Source of the DNA: Bombyx mori | Taxonomy: Eukaryota > Arthropoda > Insecta > Lepidoptera > Bombycidae | NCBI RefSeq assembly: GCF_030269925.1 | Contig: NC_085131.1 | Location: forward strand, 8,045,501-8,109,500 | DNA length: 64,000 nt | Direction of reading: 5' to 3' | Part shown: one piece after another, positions 57,319 through 64,000 of the stretch | Position numbering within the stretch: position 1 is the stretch's first letter | Layout: each line of letters starts with the position of its first letter | Translations under genes and position numbers: made by a program | Notes under the pieces: generated by a model | Databases searched by the model: none | Told to the model about the DNA's origin: nothing | Seen by the model: the letters and a program-made list of their open reading frames with translations, nothing else

Positions 57319-59928
57319 ACTTGTACCTTGAGGTGTACCTCGAACCCTATTCGAACCCCTCTAATCATGAGATGAGCGTCGACCGATGACACTCTCCAAG
57401 GCTCAAGAAACTTGGGAGCTATCAAGAGTCACACCCAGAAAGACAGAAAGCGGTCCATGAAAAAGGACACGGGAGAAGACTTGATAATCGTCTGATCTAA
57501 TCATCGATTAGGTAGGACACCACGCAAATACCACACTTAACCTAATTTCAATAATCTATCTGATTTCTTGGTCATATACTGCTGGGTTTATTTCTTCTCA
57601 CATGGTTTTTAAAGTCATTAAATTATGTCGAAAAAAAAGAAGCTTAAATCGTTTTCTAATTAGCTACTTAATTACGTATCATTAAAACTCACGCAACGAA
57701 TTGTCCAATTTCGTTCTTTTGATAAAGTCGGCTAATAAGTAGTTTTAATTAATAAGTACACTTATACTGTGTTCATGGGTGGTCCTCGTCTGTAGACGAA
57801 GTGTCAAAAAAAGTCCAACAAGAACACTATTTATAAAACCATAAATTAAAAACATAATTATTGTATTGTTGTAATTTCAGTAAGACATTTCGTTTTGATT
57901 GTTATTTGAGTAACTTAACAACTTCATCCTTTAAAGATGTCTCCAAACTTTGATCGTTAAATTTCCTTTCGACCGAAATTATTCGAAGTAATTGATTCTT
58001 TTTCTGATTGGAATTACGCAAGGGGAAGTTTGTTAACTGTCCTCTAAATTTCTTAATCGAAAATTGGTTTTTAAAAGGCTGTAAAGACGAAACATTCTTT
58101 TTATGAGGAATAAATACTTTACTTCTTCATTTTTTTATATAGTCAGTTGAATGTCGGAGTCGTCGTGGCAGGATAAGGCGTCCAGTGCATTCATATCTAG
58201 CGATGCAACGGTTTTATTAGTGGTAGAACGTCTTGTGAGTCCGCATATCCGTACCACCACCCTGCCTATTTCTGCCGTGAGCCAATAATACGTTTCGGTT
58301 TGAAGGATGAGACAGTGTACTATGAAAACGGAAACTTAGAACTCATGTTTCAAGGGTGGCAGTATTTACTCTATGAGCTCCGGTGACCGCTTAAAACCAG
58401 GGGGCCGTTAGATTTTCCCTCCATCTATGCAACAACAAAAAAAAATTTGCTTTGCAAAACAATCAAGACACCCGTCTCGTGTGGATGGGCCATGCAGATT
58501 ATCTATTGACTCCGCTAACCAGTGAACACCAGATGGATGGTGACCTGATTCACACAACTAGTGTACTAAAATCAACAGATTTCGCAAAAAAAAAAACACA
58601 CCCTGTGGTTTCAGGGTGCAAGAAAAGCTAAAGCTTTTTATGTACAAGGCTACACACCTCCTCATGTTACTCATATAGAGTGCGATTTATGTATAAGCTT
58701 TCACAAATCCTAAACAGTCAATGACCCAAAAAAACTTCGCAAAATAAACAATTCACAGTACATCACTCCATGTTTCCGACAAAAAAGCACTTTCCTTTCA
58801 AAGCACTCTTTCGGTGTTATTTACGTGAGTGGACAACTTATTATTACCGTCCATTGACGTCAGCAATAAGTCCAGGTGTTGCTTTCGCGCGGAAATAAAA
58901 AATTTAAAATTTAAATGCCCATCAAGTCCACTTATCGAACTCACAAAAATAAAAAATAAAAACATTTTGTAGCTCAATATCCTTACGAAAGGGTAAACGT
59001 TTAAAAAAATGATCTATAGATTAATTTTTAAATAATTTCATAACAAAGGGTACCTCTTCCATCTCTCTTCAATCTCTTCCATCACAAGATGCTTAAACAA
59101 ATGTGAGCGTTTGTTGTGCTACTTTCTTATCAACAACATTATTTCTCTTATGAAAACATAAAAAAAATATTATTTTATAAGTCGTTTCTGGTAACAAATT
59201 TCTAATTTTTGTGATTTCTAAATCTTTCTTCGAAGTCTCTGCGACGTAAATAAAGAAAATTTTAGGTCAACTACGATACGATTATAGGTGTAGGTGAATG
59301 CTAAATATGACTATATCTTTGAATCGCGTTGAGTGGGATAAATTTACAAAATGAAAGTTATAAAAAAAAATCCACGGACCAACGTAAAACGTGGTCACGA
59401 TTCAGCGTATTTCGCCTCCAACCAAAAACATAGGTACTTCGAGCGTCGTTTGTGTTCCCCGTAAATGCTCTCTCACTTTATTGGGGACTGGCATTTCTGG
59501 GTATCTCGCCAAAATGAGTTACGTTATTATGTGAAACCATAAACAGAAGCACTTCGAATTTTCTTAATTAAACTGCCTACAATTAAAACACGCGTCACCG
59601 TTTCGTAATTATAATTTTGTTCCGTTTGCTGCCACCGTAGCGAATCAGAGCGATTTAATTTTCTAATGGCACTGCGTTATCTTAATTATTTCAATTCGAT
59701 TTTAATTCAATTACTGTAACTTACAATCAAAATCATTATTTAACATTTATAGGTGATTAAAGGCACTATTTAAAAAAAAATACGATATTGAACGATGTGA
59801 CCTCCTTCAATAAACTTTTTTTTTCCGAACAGTAGCTAACTGTCCCTATTATGAAGCAATATATAACAAACTATAGTTCGCGTCAAGTGGGTTAAATAGA
59901 CTGTTTTTCAATCAAGGAACAAGGCTTT
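57319..59928. other. Region after exon 7, no exon recognised
   Basis: Except for the Bm1 at 58160-58446 nothing is recognised. No Ig- or FN3-like exon was found in any frame. Confidence 0.45.
58160..58446 (+). repeat. Bm1 SINE, old copy with tRNA-like head, middle deleted
   Basis: CGTCGTGGCAGGATAAGGCG and ATATCTAGCGATGCAACGG are the head; it jumps directly to AGTGGTAGAACGTCTTGTGA of the body. Confidence 0.78.
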
Positions 59929-61163
59929 AAAGGGGAATGCCCATTTTCGGCCCAAAGCGGACAATAGATTATAGAAAAAATACTTAGTGCATTAATTTTG
60001 TCATAAATAAATATGCATTTACTTCCTTCCAAATGAGCGCCACTACAGTTTACAATAAGTAGTTTAAAAAAAGTAACTCTATTGAAAAAACAAAGATTTT
60101 GATTTTTGCGGGAAAAATATTATTGCCAGCTTCAAAACCTTTTACGTATGAAGTAAATATTTTAAGTATATAAATAAAACATATAAATCAAACATTTTAA
60201 GTATTATCATTAATCAATCGATTTAAATGGATTTTATGCACATAAAATAACATCGAAGACATACCCATTGGACTTTAACTTGTAACTATACTTGAGACCT
60301 TAGAACTTATATCTCAAGGTGGGTGGCGCATTTACGTTGTAGATGTCTGTGGGCTCGAGTAACCACTTAACAACACCAGGGTGGCTGTGAGCTCGTCCAC
60401 CCATCTGAGCAATAAAAAAAACTACTAGTATTGTTATTTAAATATGTACAACTAAAACAAAAACATAAAAAATAATGTGTACTCGTAAAAAAAAGATTAA
60501 GATATAAACCAATTATCGGTTATTTAAAAAAAATATCGATATATGAATTTCATGTAATTATTTTTCTTTATACTGACAGCACTGAATTTAATCTGACTGA
60601 CTGACACTTCGCTTGCTGCTTGTGGCATAGATTATACACTTAATATATTTGAGAGCTTGTGGTGTTGTGCTTGCGTACAAAATGGATGTGTTTTGATTTT
60701 TCTTTGATTTATTTTACTTTTATCAATAATGTTTCATACTACGACTAAAAAACATTGTGTGAATTGTGGTTTTACCCTGACCGAGATTTAAAACCGTGTA
60801 TATGCTCTCCTTTGCTAGTTTTAGATGATTTACTAATTGTATATGAAGATGAAGAAAATATAGATATTTAAAGAAGTATGTGTGTTTTTTTATACCCTAT
60901 TGGATAAAAATACATTAGGAACATCTTAAACATTAAGAAAATAAAAGTTCTTGAAGTATCTCACAATCCGACACTTATTTATATAGAAAATTAACCTCAA
61001 AACGAGTTTTTATTTTTATTATATTTTTTATAATAGTGGCGTCAATTTCAATATATTTTTTAGATATCCAATACATTTATGAATTTGAATCAGTACATTT
61101 TTATAGTAATATTTGATGTCCATCTTGGGCCTAGCACACTATGGAGAGTGGGCATTCCCCTTT
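59929..61163. mobile_element. DNA transposon remnant with 15-bp perfect terminal repeats
   Basis: AAAGGGGAATGCCCA (59929-59943) is exactly inverted at 61149-61163, and GGCCCAA/TTGGGCC continues the symmetry just inside. The interior is AT-rich with no long ORF and carries a Bm1 at 60281-60421. A short MFHTTTKKHCVNCGF peptide near 60729 hints at a zinc-binding N-terminus, but this is weak. Superfamily unknown. Confidence 0.6.
60281..60421 (+). repeat. Bm1 SINE, 3' end, nested in a TIR element
   Basis: GTAACTATACTTGAGACC to CATCTGAGCAATAAAAAAA. Inserted within the element at 59929-61163. Confidence 0.85.
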
Positions 61164-61719
61164 GTGGTTAAGTTCAAAGGTGACGTTTTCATTTTAACCT
61201 CAGTATTCAGCTAAACAATCTAGGGTCAATAAAAATATAGCGGCATTCTCCATTAAGAAAACTGCGTTTATAGTGTAAAATTTACACAGATGTGCTTAAT
61301 ATAGACGCGATCTTAGCATAGCCTACTCATAAAAGATAAGAAAGAAAAGAAAGTATTCTTCTTTCCTTTCTTATCTTTGAAGTTTATTATTATTTGAAAG
61401 TTACTTCTAGAAGGGAGATTAGCAATTAGGAATTTATTTGGGAAAGTGAATATGAAGACAGAGAAGCTAGCTAGTAGTAGAAATACACGAAAGTAGAGTC
61501 GCTTGACGATACATCTTCTAAAAGATCTTCTAATGCTGAAGCCTTATTTACAGTTATAATAATGCTCCCACAATTCCTTTACTTAACAGTGTTTGAAATA
61601 ACAATTAACTGTATCATTATTGAAGCGTTCCTATCCCTGTTCATTGATAAATTCGAAATGTACATACTACTACAAAATTTCTTCACACCGGTCACATAGC
61701 TTTTCTTGAAGTCATTGGT

Positions 61720-61910
61720 ACTATAAGGCCACTGAGTTTCCCGCCGGATCTCCTCAGTGGGTCGCATTTCCGCTCCGGTGGTAGATTCTGCGAAGAACGG
61801 CTCTTGCTAGGGTTCATTTTAGCAACATCGTCAGGTTTGAGCTCACCTACTAGTTAAAGTTACGCTGATGTGGTCTCTCAAGACAATCAGCTTAGGTAGG
61901 AAAAAAGAAA
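61720..61910 (+). repeat. BMC1-like LINE 3' UTR fragment
   Basis: CACTGAGTTTCCCGCCGGAT through TCCGGTGGTAGATTCTGCGA to CAATCAGCTTAGGTAGG and an A-rich tail. Confidence 0.78.
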
Positions 61911-62261
61911 GGTACAATAACTAACACCACACATGAAATTATATTATATAATATTATATTATTATAGATACTCCGTCTCGGTCTATATCTACCGTCTAAA
62001 AACCGCAATTTATTATTGAAAATTCATATAAATAGGCAACATCAATTCTATTTCTGTGTTGCAGTATTCTAGATTTCCGCTTTAAAGACTAGGGAAACCA
62101 GTACATAATAATCTAGTATTTATATTTAAGTCTATTCTAAGATATTGAAAACGACATTGACGTTGTTATATCTTTGTGTTTCGGTATACACTTAAAACCA
62201 GATGGACCGTGTATTACATACTTACAAATCGTAGTCGCCTAACTAAAGGGCTATAAATCCG

Positions 62262-62425
62262 GTGTATTCGTATAGAACGATGCGAATGTACTAGTGTTCA
62301 AACTTCGTAGGTTAGTACTAGTATTTCTAATGAAATACGTACCTAACAGGTGCTCACAAACGACTTCCACGATGGAGGAAAAACAATGTGTAATAAAAAT
62401 CGAAAACAGAAAAATCTTAAATTTT
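62262..62425 (+). repeat. Bm1 SINE, head and middle only, diverged
   Basis: GGTGTATTCGTATAGAACGATGC-like head, TTTCTAATGAAATACGTAC and AATGTGTAATAAAAATCG; the common 3' body is absent. Confidence 0.7.
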
Positions 62426-63094
62426 CCTAATTCACGTTAACAATATGGCTTTCAACACCTCATTTACTAGCTGATCTTTTTTACAAGCTAAACCTTAAAA
62501 AAGCTTGTTTGCTCATACAAAATGCTGCAAATTAATCTATTAATATATTTTTAAGGTAAATAAAATAAATTATAATTTTTCTTCAAATAAGTAAACAAAT
62601 TCAATTCAAAACGTTTGGTATATACAATTATATTACATAAATACCTACTAGACCATCAAACTGGCTATTTTATCTCGAAGGGTGACTGTTTCAACAAAAG
62701 CCCGACAAGTAATTTAGCACTAACCCCTTCTGTGTAAATATTCAACTTAACGGACAATTGTCAACATTTAAAAACAGACCTCCTCCGCGTAACAATATTA
62801 AAAGCTTGTATGCAGAAGAGAAACTCGGTAAAACGTAATTAAAACCTTGTTAGTGTTGGAGAACACACAACACCAACACTTAACCTCCGCAGAGGACCGG
62901 CCAAAACTAATTCAGAATAGTGAGGCTGTCGGCACCCTTTCTCCGCTCGGCGTGGTGGAATCGCAAAACGCTTCAAGGGATTAAACGGAGCTTAGCACCG
63001 AGCACGTTTACATATTGACAATGAGGCTTATCTTTGTTTTAAATAGCTCGTCGTCACTTTAGAACAATGTCTTTGTTACGATTTCGCAGTTCAC

Positions 63095-63424
63095 TCACGT
63101 CATCTCGGATCCTCCCGATCCACTAACGGTGCTTCTAGGTACTTCAAGCACCGGTCACCGTTCTCGTCGAACCCATCGCTTGCGACGAAGGGCTTGACGA
63201 GTAAATTAACCCTCTGACACAGCCCACTGAGTTTCTCGCCGGATCTTCTCAGTGGGTCGTGCTTCCGATCCGGTGGTAGATTCTGCGAAGCACGACTCTT
63301 GCTAGGGTTCGTGTTAGCATCGTCGTCTGGTTTGAGCCCCGTGAGCTCACCTACTAGTTACGGTTACGCTGGAATAGCCTCTCTAGGCAACCAGTTTAGG
63401 AAGGAAGGAAAAAAAAAAAAAAAA
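63095..63424 (+). repeat. BMC1-like LINE 3' fragment with A tail
   Basis: Runs from GATCCTCCCGATCCACTAAC through the 3' UTR to CAGTTTAGGAAGGAAGG and about 16 A residues. GTTCAC occurs just before (about 63090) and just after (about 63428), a possible short target duplication. Confidence 0.8.
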
Positions 63425-64000
63425 GCCGTTCACAGTCGGTGCGTCCAATCAAAACGAACGCGATCCGTCTAGAAACGGTCACCTTTCGAAAAGAGCAAGG
63501 AAGCGCGCTGACTCCATTACGACAGGGGAAATTAATTTTCAAATATAAATAAATTCTATTTACTTCTGCTCGGCGAACCGTAATGCATTTAGAGCTCGGA
63601 GAATTTTGCCCGCTCTCGGCGTGAATCGTTTCGGCAACAATTTAAACGGTTGAATCGTAAATGTTTATTTGGCGAACGAGCGCTTCCTCCGGTTGCGGGC
63701 AACATCGTTATTGGTCTTTAATGGCCAATAAACTGTCATCGCCCGCCTCGCGGCAGATCCTAAACTTACCTGAACTCGACTAGTAAACAAAAAAAAAACA
63801 TAATAATGACAGCTGTAACAGAAAAGTAATGGGCGATTGTTTAGTTGAAAATAGACTTAATAACATGTAGGTAGAATGAACGTCTAAGGTCAATAACTTT
63901 TTTGTTGGCTCTCAATTCGACCTCTAGAACACAATCTTAAAGGTTAACTATTATAGTAAAAGAGCCATAACTTTTGTAAATCCTTAGATATTTTTAGCAC

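Larger units (their letters stand above)
61164..64000. other. Right end of window, LINE fragments but no exon
   Basis: Between the listed LINE and Bm1 fragments (61911-62261, 62426-63094, 63425-64000) there is AT-rich sequence with no supported gene. A purine/pyrimidine hairpin lies at about 61330-61377 (AAAGATAAGAAAG and its inverse). Confidence 0.45.

Noticed and set aside
61579..61767. ORF overlapping a LINE 3' fragment
   Set aside because: Its N-terminal part is antisense LINE 3' UTR; no coding evidence.
52527..64000. Next Ig/FN3 exons of the Sidestep-like gene
   Set aside because: I looked for AG-phase-1 exons with cysteine/tryptophan patterns and found none; they probably lie beyond the window.

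Overview
The window is animal nuclear DNA, almost certainly from the silkworm genus Bombyx (Lepidoptera). It holds more than twenty copies of a tRNA-derived SINE that I recognise as Bm1, a Jockey-clade LINE resembling BMC1, lepidopteran Helitron-type repeats, a piggyBac-like element and maT-type mariner debris. Codon-rich unique sequence is scarce and the background is AT-rich. No bacterial, viral or CRISPR features were seen.

One host gene runs left to right through the window. Seven coding exons on the + strand (1795-1894, 10485-10626, 28732-28940, 41555-41665, 48625-48831, 51297-51442, 52376-52526) join in frame through GT/AG junctions with matching phases. They encode a signal peptide followed by three immunoglobulin domains of the Sidestep (Side) family of cell-surface receptors, the partners of Beat proteins in insect neural wiring. 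The first exon is only about 33 codons long. The gene does not end here: the remaining Ig/FN3, transmembrane and cytoplasmic exons should lie beyond 64000, or in the last 11 kb in a form I could not recognise.

All the rest is intron or flank, mostly shaped by transposons. Main landmarks: 3888-4147 foldback; 4886-5304 and 6205-6499 Helitron-type elements; 7596-9720 a composite of LINE pieces containing a young non-autonomous LTR element (7899-9309, two 393-bp LTRs that look identical); 14410-16569 a Bm1 SINE split by a 1.78-kb piggyBac-like element; 19068-24399 a full-length, apparently intact Jockey LINE (antisense to the host gene) with a 12-bp target-site duplication; 29005-29365 a Bm1 nested in a LINE 3' fragment; 32597-32780 a MITE; 33083-33647 Helitron copies; 37765-38202 another Helitron copy; 39340-39660 RTE LINE debris; 40976-41420 a maT transposase remnant; 48871-49198 a near-perfect 128-bp-arm inverted repeat beside an exon; 50133-50360 a second SINE family; 52692-52762 a tRNA-Trp-like relic; 57043-57318 a LINE-like insertion with its target duplication; 59929-61163 a TIR-bounded element with a nested Bm1.

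No clearly new multigene system is visible. The best leads are the reconstructed small signal-peptide exon, the TRIM-like LTR element, the nested piggyBac/SINE, and the large hairpin next to exon 5.
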